Shown here one piece after another: positions 16,979 to 24,799 of a stretch of DNA of 64,000 bases. Below the pieces are notes generated by a model. It did not search any database. It was not told the origin of the DNA and saw nothing but the letters and a program-made list of their open reading frames with translations. The position numbers and the translations under genes were made by a program. Origin of the DNA: Candidatus Rubrimentiphilum sp. (GTDB taxonomy: Bacteria > Vulcanimicrobiota > Vulcanimicrobiia > Vulcanimicrobiales > Vulcanimicrobiaceae); contig DASTDE010000001.1 in NCBI GenBank assembly GCA_035710515.1, positions 310,001 through 374,000 on the forward strand, given 5' to 3'. Position 1 is the stretch's first letter; each line of letters begins with the position of its first letter.

Positions 16979-17179
16979 ATGTCCGTCTATGAACAGCTGC
17001 CTGCCCAACAGGCGCGCGTTGTCGATTTGCTTCTGGAAGGCTTAAGTACGAAAGAGATAGCCAAGCGCATGCGCCTTAGCCAATACACCGTGCGCAACTA
17101 CCTGGGCGTTATTTTCCTGCGATACGGTGTCAAGTCGCGATCCGAACTTATCGCGCGCGAGCTGAGTGCTAGGATTTGA
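16979..17179 (+). CDS. minimal LuxR-type HTH protein, 66 residues
   Basis: The whole protein is one LuxR/GerE helix-turn-helix: QLPAQQARVVDLLLEGLSTK, then EIAKRMRLSQYTVRNYL and a dimer helix GVKSRSELIARELSARI. No sensor domain is present. The ATG has a GGAGGG ribosome binding site. The recognition helix (LSxxTVRNxL) is almost the same as in the 515-residue LuxR-type protein, so both may bind the same DNA. Stand-alone GerE-like proteins can act as activators or as competitors of a larger regulator. The nearby box suggests it belongs to the regulon. Confidence 0.8.
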   Translation: MSVYEQLPAQQARVVDLLLEGLSTKEIAKRMRLSQYTVRNYLGVIFLRYGVKSRSELIARELSARI

Positions 17180-17232
17180 GTCTTCCGGTTATTTCTTTAG
17201 AATCGGCAGACGGCGGCAGGCGTGCAGTTTTC

Positions 17233-18951
17233 CTAAGGGTCGTTTAGCACGGCATCAGCGATTCGGTCAGACAAGGCCGCGATTGTGAAGCTTGGATTCG
17301 CGCCAACAGGCCCCGGCATAATCGATCCGTCGGCTACATAGAGTCCTGGATAATTGAAGACTCGTCCATAAGAATCGACGACGCCCTCGCTGACGTCGTG
17401 ACCCATCGGGCACCCTCCGAGCGGGTGCACAGTGATCAAATTATTAAACAGCCACGTCAATGGGTTGAGCGAATATCGGCCGCCCAGTGCCCGAGCGACT
17501 TGGCGACCTGCGGCGTTAGCGCGTTTCAAGTAGCCTCGGGAACGCGCGTCATTCCACGCAAGCTGCAGAAGGGGCACGCCGGTCTTCGGATCGATCCTCG
17601 TTGTCATCTGGCCGTCGGGCACGTCGCGGCCCATGCCGAGTAGCGGCATCGAGGTCGATGAAAGAGTTCCTTCGCCGATAAGGTCGCCAAGTTGCCGGTC
17701 AATCTCGCCGCGCGCGTTCCCGGTTATCCATGTTTGGATGAAGCCCCGCGCGAAGCGGAATGCGCGACTAAGTATGTTTCTATCCAGCAACTCCCAAAGG
17801 TAGTCGAGCGCTAGCGGATATCCCGCATCCTGAAGATAAAAGCCACGCCCTTCGTTTGGATTGTCTTGGGTGTCGGGAAAGCGAAACGTGCTGGTGATGA
17901 CCGGAGCTCTCGAAGCGTTCATGCGGACGGGATTTCGATCCTTATCCATGCAGCTAGTGGCGAACATGAGGAGGTCACCATTTCCTGAGAAACGCGTGCC
18001 CAATGCCGCACTGATTCGATCGAATCCGCCAAGGGCGTTCATTTTGAGCAGAAGATAGGTAGAGCCGAGCGTCCCGGCTGACAAGATAAGCTTGTCCGCA
18101 ATAATTTCGTAGCTTCGCCCCACCGGAAGGACGCCGGGGACGGTTTTTTGCGCGATATCATGCTTTACGCAGCTGATACGGTATCCGCCGGCAGGCTCCG
18201 GGGCAAACGATTTAACTTCAGTAAGCGTTCGGATCTCGGCGCCGGCCCGTTTTGCAAGCGTAATGTAATTGTAATCAAGGGTGTTTTTTGACCCATAGTT
18301 GCATCCGACGTCGCACTCACCGCAAAGGCGACACGTTTCCCGAGGCGCTTGGTGATAATTCTCTCCGGGATCAAACACTCGTCCGGGAAGTGGCGCTTCG
18401 CCCTCGACATTAAACGTAACGGCCAGATGGGGTAGGTACCACTGCGGCTCAGAAGGATTGCCATCCCCCGTTGTTTCGGGAATGCTCAGCTTTCGCGCAG
18501 CAGCGCGCATAGCCGCGGTCTTGTTATCGCGCTGATATTGTATCGGGTAGGCCGACGGGCGAAGAACCTGTTCGACTGCGTCATAATGGGGATCCAAGAT
18601 CGCGCGTGTTATTGGCCACGTACCGCCGCCTGGCATCAGTGAATCGGCAAACCAGCGTTCGTCTTTGCGAATAAGGACATTCGCGTAGATTAAGGAGCCG
18701 CCGCCCAATCCGGCCGAGACAACCGCAGCCATCCCACGAAATGACCAGATGTTGAAGAGTCCGTAGTGCTCCTCACTTGGGTCCCAAAAATTGTTATTGA
18801 GTTCGAGTGGAGTGCGGGAGAAGGAGCCTGGCGGATACGGCTTTCCACGCTCGAGTAGACAGACGCGCTTGCCGGCACGCGCAAGGCGATACGCCATGAC
18901 GGAGCCGCCAAACCCTGAACCGACGATGACCGCGTCAAATCGCTGTTCCAT
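17233..18951 (-). CDS. GMC oxidoreductase, cholesterol-oxidase-like
   Basis: An FAD-dependent alcohol or sugar oxidase/dehydrogenase. The dinucleotide fold is at 8-37 (VIVGSGFGGSVMAYRLARAG). A Cys cluster CRLCGECDVGC at about 205-215 is typical of the cholesterol-oxidase-like branch. The C-terminal GMC signature is VHPLGGCPMGHD, with VADGSIMPGPVGANPSFTIA after it; the active-site His is in HPLGG. 572 residues, full length, no signal peptide. It starts 2 nt after the glycosidase gene stops, so both are one transcript. It could oxidise an alcohol or sugar, possibly one released by the glycosidase; substrate unknown. Confidence 0.85.
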   Translation of the reverse strand: MEQRFDAVIVGSGFGGSVMAYRLARAGKRVCLLERGKPYPPGSFSRTPLELNNNFWDPSEEHYGLFNIWSFRGMAAVVSAGLGGGSLIYANVLIRKDERWFADSLMPGGGTWPITRAILDPHYDAVEQVLRPSAYPIQYQRDNKTAAMRAAARKLSIPETTGDGNPSEPQWYLPHLAVTFNVEGEAPLPGRVFDPGENYHQAPRETCRLCGECDVGCNYGSKNTLDYNYITLAKRAGAEIRTLTEVKSFAPEPAGGYRISCVKHDIAQKTVPGVLPVGRSYEIIADKLILSAGTLGSTYLLLKMNALGGFDRISAALGTRFSGNGDLLMFATSCMDKDRNPVRMNASRAPVITSTFRFPDTQDNPNEGRGFYLQDAGYPLALDYLWELLDRNILSRAFRFARGFIQTWITGNARGEIDRQLGDLIGEGTLSSTSMPLLGMGRDVPDGQMTTRIDPKTGVPLLQLAWNDARSRGYLKRANAAGRQVARALGGRYSLNPLTWLFNNLITVHPLGGCPMGHDVSEGVVDSYGRVFNYPGLYVADGSIMPGPVGANPSFTIAALSDRIADAVLNDP

Positions 18952-18953
18952 TA

Positions 18954-21206
18954 CTATCCGATTGCGGAACGCTTTGCGATAATCTCTGCGTATCGTTTCG
19001 CTGAGGGAGTTGCCACGCGCTCCAGATTAGGATCGTGATCGAGGTCGATGCGATAGATGCCGAAATCGCTGTTTTCGTCGAACGTAAGCCCCCATTCCCG
19101 ATTCGAGGTTATGCTCCAACACAGATAAGCTTCGACTGGAACGCCATCGGCAACGGCACGTTGGACCTGGTAAATGTGCCGCTCGAGATATTGGGAACGA
19201 GAGACTCCGTCAGCACTAGGAACGCACCCATTCTCGACGACAATGATAGGCTTCCCGGGAAACTGTTGCTGCTGCTCTCGGAGCAGATCGTACAATACCT
19301 CCGGCCAGACAGGTGCGTTTGCATAGCGGGATTCGGCTGCGGAGGCGAGATGCTGCAATCTCGATGGCCAAAGCGTTCTTACTCCCCAATAGTAGTCCAG
19401 TCCAACGTAGTCAAGCTGACCGATGCATTCTGCCGGGCACAAAAATTCGGGGAGCTTGCCGGCCATGCCAAGATTCCACCAGTTAGTCGCGACGATCGTG
19501 GTTAACATCGAGATCGTTCTGCGGAGCGGATCGAGAAAACGCAACCACGACCGAGTGGCGTTCAACCGTGCCTGTCCACTCAAGGAAACGAACAAGACAC
19601 GGTCCTTCCCGGGACCGAGAATTCGCTGAGCCACGTAGTTCGCGAGGTCTATTTCAAGCCCGCTGTAGCTACCCGAGGCGTCCTGCATACAAAGCCCAAC
19701 AACACCGGGATGCACGCCGACGCGTAGCAGTCCCCGATTTCGTATTGCTTGTAGTGACTTGTCGAGATCAGGCACTTCGATGCGTGAGCTCGAGCAGACT
19801 GGCTGAGCCGCCGCCTTTCCGATGTTCGCTACAGTTTTGCGGTTATCGACGTTTGGCGGGCTGTCGTGAGCTAATCCCGGGAAAGCCGCTTCCATCGCTT
19901 GGTCCCAGCGTGAAAGACCCGAAGCGTCGCGAAGCTTGAACTCGCGAAGGGCAATATCCACGGCGTTCAACAGCGTGCGGCTCCCAAGAGCCATGGCAGC
20001 TGCAAACGGTTGGTCGCTCCCGGCGACGTTGACCAGCACGAGCCCGTCGCTCACGTATTGTCGCAGAACGACGTCATCGTCAAAAACGAGGTCAATTTCG
20101 CCACGGGAAAGGCCGGCCATCGTATCCGCCGTTTTTTGGAAGCTGATAATCGAAGCCGCGGGGAAGAATGTTGGAGCTTGATAGGCTGGGGCGGTGTTGC
20201 GCGTTACGCCGATGCGGCCAGGCCAAGTGGCCAAATCGGCGGGCAAGCTGAGCGTTGCCGGATGCAGAGCGCAAAGATGTGCGATGAAGTAGGGCTCCGA
20301 GAACAAGACCTGGTCCATCCGATTTTGTGTGAGGGTGATCTGCGCGATTGAAAGGTCGACGGCGCCGGACTCCAGGAACTCGCGCTGTGACAAAGTACGA
20401 CTTTGCTTGCGTACGTCTGCGGGGTTCCGAACACGTGTAGCTCGCCGATCAACAAGAGCCTGCAAGCATCGCGGTAATCCTAAAATAAGCGGGTTAGCTC
20501 CCACTCTAGCCGTGGGGTGCACTCCACGAATCGCTGTTCGCGCGCGGCTGTGGGCGCGAAACAGATTTGGGATTAAGCGCAATACGGCATCCATCTGCTC
20601 GGCTGAGGTGGCAAAAGGCTCTAGCCCGGGCGGCATTGGATAAGCGCGCATCCCCCAGCCTTTGATGAAGCCGTAGACCAACTGATTCGGTTCATTTATC
20701 GTAACGTAATAGTCAATCAGATCGCCGAGTTGCTCGGCAACCTGGCGCGCATAAGCAGCGAACAATTCGGGGAATCCCGCGTCGAGAAGTCCTGCGCCGG
20801 CTCCGGACGCTTGGACATGAATGGGCCACGTATTGTGGTGCAATGTGACGACGGCGACCATGTCGGCGTCGCGGATCCGTTGCAGCACCTGTCGATAATG
20901 CGCGAAGGCCTGGCTATCCCACTGGCCGGCTGCCGGCTCCAACGTCGCCCAGGACAATGACAGTCGGAACGCGCGGCATCCCAGCTGGCGTGCCGTTTCG
21001 ATATCTTCGCTGTACCGATTCCAAAAATCGGTTGCTTTCCCGCGCGCGGTCAGACCGCGCACTGCCTCCCACCGATCACGAATATCGTCCTGGCCGGGAA
21101 TGTGCGCCTCACATTGGTGATCTGCGGTTGCGACGCCAAAGCGAAAGGAAGCGGGGAACTGGGGTATCACGGCACCCGCAGTGGCGCCGAGCGGCCATCG
21201 AAGCAA
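18954..21206 (-). CDS. GH1 glycosidase with inserted, permuted solute-binding domain
   Basis: A family 1 beta-glycosidase. The acid/base motif is VTINEPN (near residue 172) and the nucleophile motif is VENG (near 665). Between the two GH1 halves lie about 320 extra residues resembling a type 3 periplasmic solute-binding domain in swapped order. The C-terminal half comes first (FLESGAVDLSIAQITLTQNR, VLFSEPYF) and the N-terminal half second (IRNRGLLRVGVHPGVVG, YSGLEIDLANYVAQRILG). TTG 21206 is chosen because AAAGGAG lies just upstream; GTG 21236 and GTG 21170 are alternatives. No signal peptide is seen. It may be a glycosidase gated by a small ligand; it is coupled to the GMC oxidase. Confidence 0.8.
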   Translation of the reverse strand: MLRWPLGATAGAVIPQFPASFRFGVATADHQCEAHIPGQDDIRDRWEAVRGLTARGKATDFWNRYSEDIETARQLGCRAFRLSLSWATLEPAAGQWDSQAFAHYRQVLQRIRDADMVAVVTLHHNTWPIHVQASGAGAGLLDAGFPELFAAYARQVAEQLGDLIDYYVTINEPNQLVYGFIKGWGMRAYPMPPGLEPFATSAEQMDAVLRLIPNLFRAHSRARTAIRGVHPTARVGANPLILGLPRCLQALVDRRATRVRNPADVRKQSRTLSQREFLESGAVDLSIAQITLTQNRMDQVLFSEPYFIAHLCALHPATLSLPADLATWPGRIGVTRNTAPAYQAPTFFPAASIISFQKTADTMAGLSRGEIDLVFDDDVVLRQYVSDGLVLVNVAGSDQPFAAAMALGSRTLLNAVDIALREFKLRDASGLSRWDQAMEAAFPGLAHDSPPNVDNRKTVANIGKAAAQPVCSSSRIEVPDLDKSLQAIRNRGLLRVGVHPGVVGLCMQDASGSYSGLEIDLANYVAQRILGPGKDRVLFVSLSGQARLNATRSWLRFLDPLRRTISMLTTIVATNWWNLGMAGKLPEFLCPAECIGQLDYVGLDYYWGVRTLWPSRLQHLASAAESRYANAPVWPEVLYDLLREQQQQFPGKPIIVVENGCVPSADGVSRSQYLERHIYQVQRAVADGVPVEAYLCWSITSNREWGLTFDENSDFGIYRIDLDHDPNLERVATPSAKRYAEIIAKRSAIG

Positions 21207-21287
21207 CGCGCAGTGTCTCCTTTGAGGACCGATCACCCGATCGAGTGGCGACTGGCCCGCGGCTCCACGGGCGCGGGCCCGATCAAA

Positions 21288-21307
21288 ACTAGCACAAATG
21301 GGTCAGT
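21288..21307 (+). promoter_or_regulatory. ACTAG-N10-CTAGT box, copy 6
   Basis: ACTAGCACAAATGGGTCAGT keeps the left arm and the CACAAAT centre; the right arm is TCAGT. It lies between the divergent glycosidase and tyrosinase operons. A GC hairpin GGCCCGCG/CGCGGGCC (21254-21279) sits beside it, as beside copy 1. Confidence 0.5.
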
Positions 21308-21493
21308 TTTCCCCTTGACTCGCGCCTTCGTCAGGCGCAGAATTATGAGGGCCGATTTCCAGCGGGCGAGAGAAGAACCGTTGGAGCCTGTCGTGAGTGT
21401 GGCTCCTTAGCCAGACGTCGAGGCTCAGTTGTCCGTCGGGTTCGGACCTGCAATACGGCTGCCTTGGAAGCAAGTGCAGATGGAGCTTCTATC

Positions 21494-22909
21494 ATGACCA
21501 CTAGCCCAACGCGGCGGCGTTTTATCGGCGCCGCAGGCGCTATCGCATCGACTACGCTAATCGGCTCGTCTCTATTGAACGCTGGAATCGCCGAGGGCGC
21601 CGGACCGTTTGTGAGACGTGATATTGGCGGCTTGATGGCGACCGATCCGATCATCGTTTCGTATCGAAAGGCCGTCAAAGCTATGCAGACGCTTTCGATG
21701 AATAATCCTAACGATCCGCGAGGGTGGGCGTACCAAGCCGCAATTCACGGGACCCGGACGATGCCCACGAAGCTCGCCTGGAACACGTGTCAGCATGGAA
21801 CGCTGTTCTTTTGGTCCTGGCACCGGATGTACTTGTACTGGTTCGAGCGGATCGTCCGTAAGATGTCGAGCGATCCGACGTGGGCGCTTCCATATTGGAA
21901 TTGGACATCCGCTAGCGAACGGCACCTCCCGTCGATGTTCCGCGATGTTACTAGCGAGCTGTATACGCCGAACCGGAATCCTTCATTCAACGATGGGACC
22001 GGCTCGCTTCCGGCGACGGACGTCGATTACAGCGCGGCGTTCGCGTTTGCTGGCTTTGCGGACGCAAACGGCTTTATCCAGGGAACTCCACATGGCGACG
22101 TCCATGTTGACATCGGCGGCTGGATGGGCGACGTGCCTACGGCGGCGCAGGATCCGATTTTCTATTTGCATCACAGCAACATCGATCGCCTGTGGAATCT
22201 GTGGCTCGCGCAGGGCGGAGGACGGACGGATCCGCTGGCAGACAATCCATGGAAAAACACAATCTGGACTTTTTTCGACGAGAACGGCGCTACCGTGCAC
22301 ATGACCAGTTGCGATGTTTTGCGCGCCGCGCTGCAGCTCAACTACCGGTATGAGGGCGAGCCGGCTCAAGTGAATGAGTATTGTCGTCTCTTTTTCAAAC
22401 CGCCTATCCCTCTTTATTATCGGGTTCCTTTTCTCCACATTCCCGTTCCGCCGGAGACGCTTGGGCAAGAAAGAGTCTCGTTTCCATTATTCAACACGGC
22501 TCCGCTAAGAGAAAAGCTTTTCGGATTAGCGGAGAGCCAGACAAGAACGCTCATGTTGGATTTTAGCAACGTGGTCGCGCAGCGTCAGCCGGGCGTCGTT
22601 TGGGAAGTGTACGTTGGTTTGCCTGCGAATGCCGCAGCGAACCCAAAAGGCCCCTTTTATGTAGGCAATCTCTCGCTTTTTGGGACGGGCATAAGAAGCG
22701 ATACCCACGGCAATCGCGAGTTCCAGCCGGCGAGATTCAGCTATGCAATAAATAAGGCGGTGGCGGCTTCGTTACGGCTAAATGAGGAGCGTGTCACTGC
22801 GACATTGGTGCCACACGGCATTCTGATCAACGGTAAACCTTCAACTCCGAAGGTGTTGTCGCCCGTGCGAATCGGGCAAGTCAACATTTTAGTCGAACAG
22901 CGCCGATAA
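21494..22909 (+). CDS. Tat-exported tyrosinase (type 3 copper)
   Basis: A binuclear copper phenol oxidase/monooxygenase. A twin-arginine signal (SPTRRRFIGAAGAIASTTLI) opens the protein. The CuA site has H85, H101 and H110 (CQHGTLFFWSWHRMYLYWFE); C99 could form the thioether seen in many tyrosinases. The CuB site has H200, H204 and HH at 226-227 (PIFYLHHSNIDRLWNLW). A C-terminal domain of about 190 residues may cap the active site. ATG 21494 has a GGAG site; a TTG at 21464 is less likely. It heads the operon with a 59-residue peptide gene 48 bp downstream. Substrate could be a phenol or a peptide Tyr. Confidence 0.88.
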   Translation: MTTSPTRRRFIGAAGAIASTTLIGSSLLNAGIAEGAGPFVRRDIGGLMATDPIIVSYRKAVKAMQTLSMNNPNDPRGWAYQAAIHGTRTMPTKLAWNTCQHGTLFFWSWHRMYLYWFERIVRKMSSDPTWALPYWNWTSASERHLPSMFRDVTSELYTPNRNPSFNDGTGSLPATDVDYSAAFAFAGFADANGFIQGTPHGDVHVDIGGWMGDVPTAAQDPIFYLHHSNIDRLWNLWLAQGGGRTDPLADNPWKNTIWTFFDENGATVHMTSCDVLRAALQLNYRYEGEPAQVNEYCRLFFKPPIPLYYRVPFLHIPVPPETLGQERVSFPLFNTAPLREKLFGLAESQTRTLMLDFSNVVAQRQPGVVWEVYVGLPANAAANPKGPFYVGNLSLFGTGIRSDTHGNREFQPARFSYAINKAVAASLRLNEERVTATLVPHGILINGKPSTPKVLSPVRIGQVNILVEQRR

Positions 22910-22957
22910 GCGCCGGGCAGCCGAACCGGGACAGTAATCAATCTGAGGAGCAATCGA

Positions 22958-23137
22958 ATGAGTAATACGGACTATAATGCGGTTCGAGAGAGGCTAAGAA
23001 AGAGTGAATTGAGCCACTCGGACGTCGAGATTCTGGATCAAATGCTCAGAGAACGCGTAGAAATGGGGGATCTTGGTGAGATAGGGGGCCGACGGATCAT
23101 CGCGCGGCTTCCGAACGGTATGGACATTATCAAGTAG
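22958..23137 (+). CDS. 59-residue peptide, possible precursor
   Basis: A short gene with an excellent ribosome binding site (GAGGAG, 7 nt before ATG) between tyrosinase and the diiron protein. It starts MSNTDYNAVRERLRKSELSH, is strongly charged and helical to about residue 36, then has EMGDLGEIGG at 35-44 and ends RRIIARLPNGMDIIK. The 'ELS ... L ... I-GG' pattern resembles double-Gly leader peptides, giving a 15-residue putative core. It has no Cys and a single Tyr (Y6). It lies 7 nt before the next gene. It could be a modified peptide precursor or a small partner protein; no protease or transporter is nearby. Confidence 0.7.
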   Translation: MSNTDYNAVRERLRKSELSHSDVEILDQMLRERVEMGDLGEIGGRRIIARLPNGMDIIK

Positions 23138-23144
23138 CCCAAAC

Positions 23145-23822
23145 ATGGGATTTCGCGACGATGTCGATGCTACGATCGCAAACGAAGTCACCATGTTTCT
23201 CCGCACCGTTCCATATGCAAGTCACCTCACGGGTGAAGGTCGCCTAAACGAGGCTTATTACCTACGACACCGCATTGAAACGATAAAGCGGATTAGACTA
23301 ACGGCTCGATTAGACGCTTTAGCGCTCGCTCAGTTTATCGTAATGGATTACGAGGCCGCGCGCACGTGGGCTCGGTATGCTTGCACTGAGCTTGACCACG
23401 ATCGTCTGTTTTTGGCGGACCTTCAGGCTCATGGTGTCACCGCTAAAATGGTGGCGGACACTCAACCGTTTCCCAGTACGCTGCGAATGATCTCAGCTCT
23501 GGAGCGGGAGATCGAAACAACCGGGCCGACCGCTACGATCGCTTACTCGCTGTTCGTAGAATGGAATTCTGAGCGCTATTCTGCATTAGTGACCGATAAG
23601 GTTGAGTCGCAGTTCTCCCGCGATCATGTTCGTGGTTCTCGCGCGCATCTGAAGATCGACGACGGTGAGGATCACTACAACATGATCTTGACATTGGCCG
23701 CGGGGTTAGGCCGGCGGTTTGGGAATGAACAGATTTTACAGTACTTGCGTGAGATCGGAGCCTTCTTTCGAACCTATTTTGAAGAGCTGTATGAGCAGAC
23801 TTCCGCTAAAGCAGTTTCGTGA
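23145..23822 (+). CDS. haem-oxygenase-like diiron protein
   Basis: A 225-residue all-helical protein of the iron-containing redox / HDO superfamily (relatives include CADD, UndA, BesC and SznF). Candidate metal ligands appear in the expected order: ELDHDRLFLADL (about 85), VEWNSERYSAL (about 145) and AHLKIDDGEDHYNMIL with H-D-H spacing (about 165-180). Such enzymes use O2 for C-C cleavage, N-oxygenation or ring cleavage of amino-acid-like substrates. It has no visible ribosome binding site and starts 7 nt after the peptide gene, so it depends on coupled translation. It ends overlapping the next gene by 4 nt. Confidence 0.75.
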   Translation: MGFRDDVDATIANEVTMFLRTVPYASHLTGEGRLNEAYYLRHRIETIKRIRLTARLDALALAQFIVMDYEAARTWARYACTELDHDRLFLADLQAHGVTAKMVADTQPFPSTLRMISALEREIETTGPTATIAYSLFVEWNSERYSALVTDKVESQFSRDHVRGSRAHLKIDDGEDHYNMILTLAAGLGRRFGNEQILQYLREIGAFFRTYFEELYEQTSAKAVS

Positions 23823-24799
23823 ACGTCACAGTGTGTGGCGCCGGCGCCGTGGGCAGCACCCTTGCGGCTGTACTTTCTACAGACCCAGCAACCTCCGTCC
23901 GCGTTCTCTCCGGCTCGAGGAGTGCGCGGCGCCGACAATTCGAGATTCTGGTTGGGCGCGACATCCTTTTAGGTTACGTCAACCTGATCTCTCACGATCC
24001 GGCTGAAGCGGTCAAAGACGCCGATATTGTCTTTCTCGCGGTTCCTTCACATGTGCGAAGCGATATCCTATCTAGCATTCTGCCGTATTTGCCTCGTCAC
24101 GCGTGCTTATTGTCGCTTCCCGGCAACGGTGGACTTGATCGACAGATCCGCGCCGTAACCCAGCACTCGTTTTTGGGCTCGCGCCGGACGCCTTTCACGG
24201 TTCGATCGAGTTTCGATTTCGACGCTGCAGTGACGGGTGTTGCAAATTGCATTGAACTTGCCGGTTCAGGTGACACGCAGAACATCGTCCCATGGCTGGA
24301 AAGCTCACTGAATATTCCGGTGAGATTAGTGTCGTCTTTCGAGAGTATTACACTTTGTCCGGCAAACGCGGTAATGCACTCCGCGCGCCTCGTCAGTGTA
24401 ATGATGAATGGTGCTGCACTGTCTCGACCGTTAGGTATGTATTCAGAGTGGGATGACTGCGCGAGCGAGATTGCCCTGCGCATGGACGAAGATATCAAGA
24501 CGGTCACGAAGGCTTTGCGTATCAACGATTTGCCAACCTTGAAGGAGCATTACGGCGTTGTTACGGCTGCACAGCTCACGAAGCGCCTGCGAGGGTTGGC
24601 ATCTTTATCTGGCGCCATGATTCCAATGCGAAAATCGGGAGATCACTACGTTCTGGACGTAGAGAATCGCATTGTTAAGGAGGAGGCACTGTGCGGGCTG
24701 CCGGCAATGCTCGAGACGGCCCGTTGCGCGGGAACACCCGTTCCCACGTTGCAGGCAATCACTGAGGCGCTTCGTGGCTTGTGCTCGGTGCCTGTGTGA
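23819..24799 (+). CDS. octopine/opine dehydrogenase-like protein 1
   Basis: An NAD(P)-dependent enzyme of the opine dehydrogenase family, which reductively joins an amino group to a 2-oxo acid or runs the reverse. The N-terminal Rossmann fold shows CGAGAVGSTLAAVL at 5-18. The C-terminal helical domain begins near residue 180 with LCPANAVMHSARLVSVMMNG, the place where the family has its conserved N-x-x-x-H, and the Asp-rich MYSEWDDCASEIALRMDEDI follows. GTG 23819 overlaps the diiron gene stop by 4 nt. 326 residues, slightly short of typical 350-400. It probably acts on the product of the diiron protein. Confidence 0.72.
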   Translation: MNVTVCGAGAVGSTLAAVLSTDPATSVRVLSGSRSARRRQFEILVGRDILLGYVNLISHDPAEAVKDADIVFLAVPSHVRSDILSSILPYLPRHACLLSLPGNGGLDRQIRAVTQHSFLGSRRTPFTVRSSFDFDAAVTGVANCIELAGSGDTQNIVPWLESSLNIPVRLVSSFESITLCPANAVMHSARLVSVMMNGAALSRPLGMYSEWDDCASEIALRMDEDIKTVTKALRINDLPTLKEHYGVVTAAQLTKRLRGLASLSGAMIPMRKSGDHYVLDVENRIVKEEALCGLPAMLETARCAGTPVPTLQAITEALRGLCSVPV

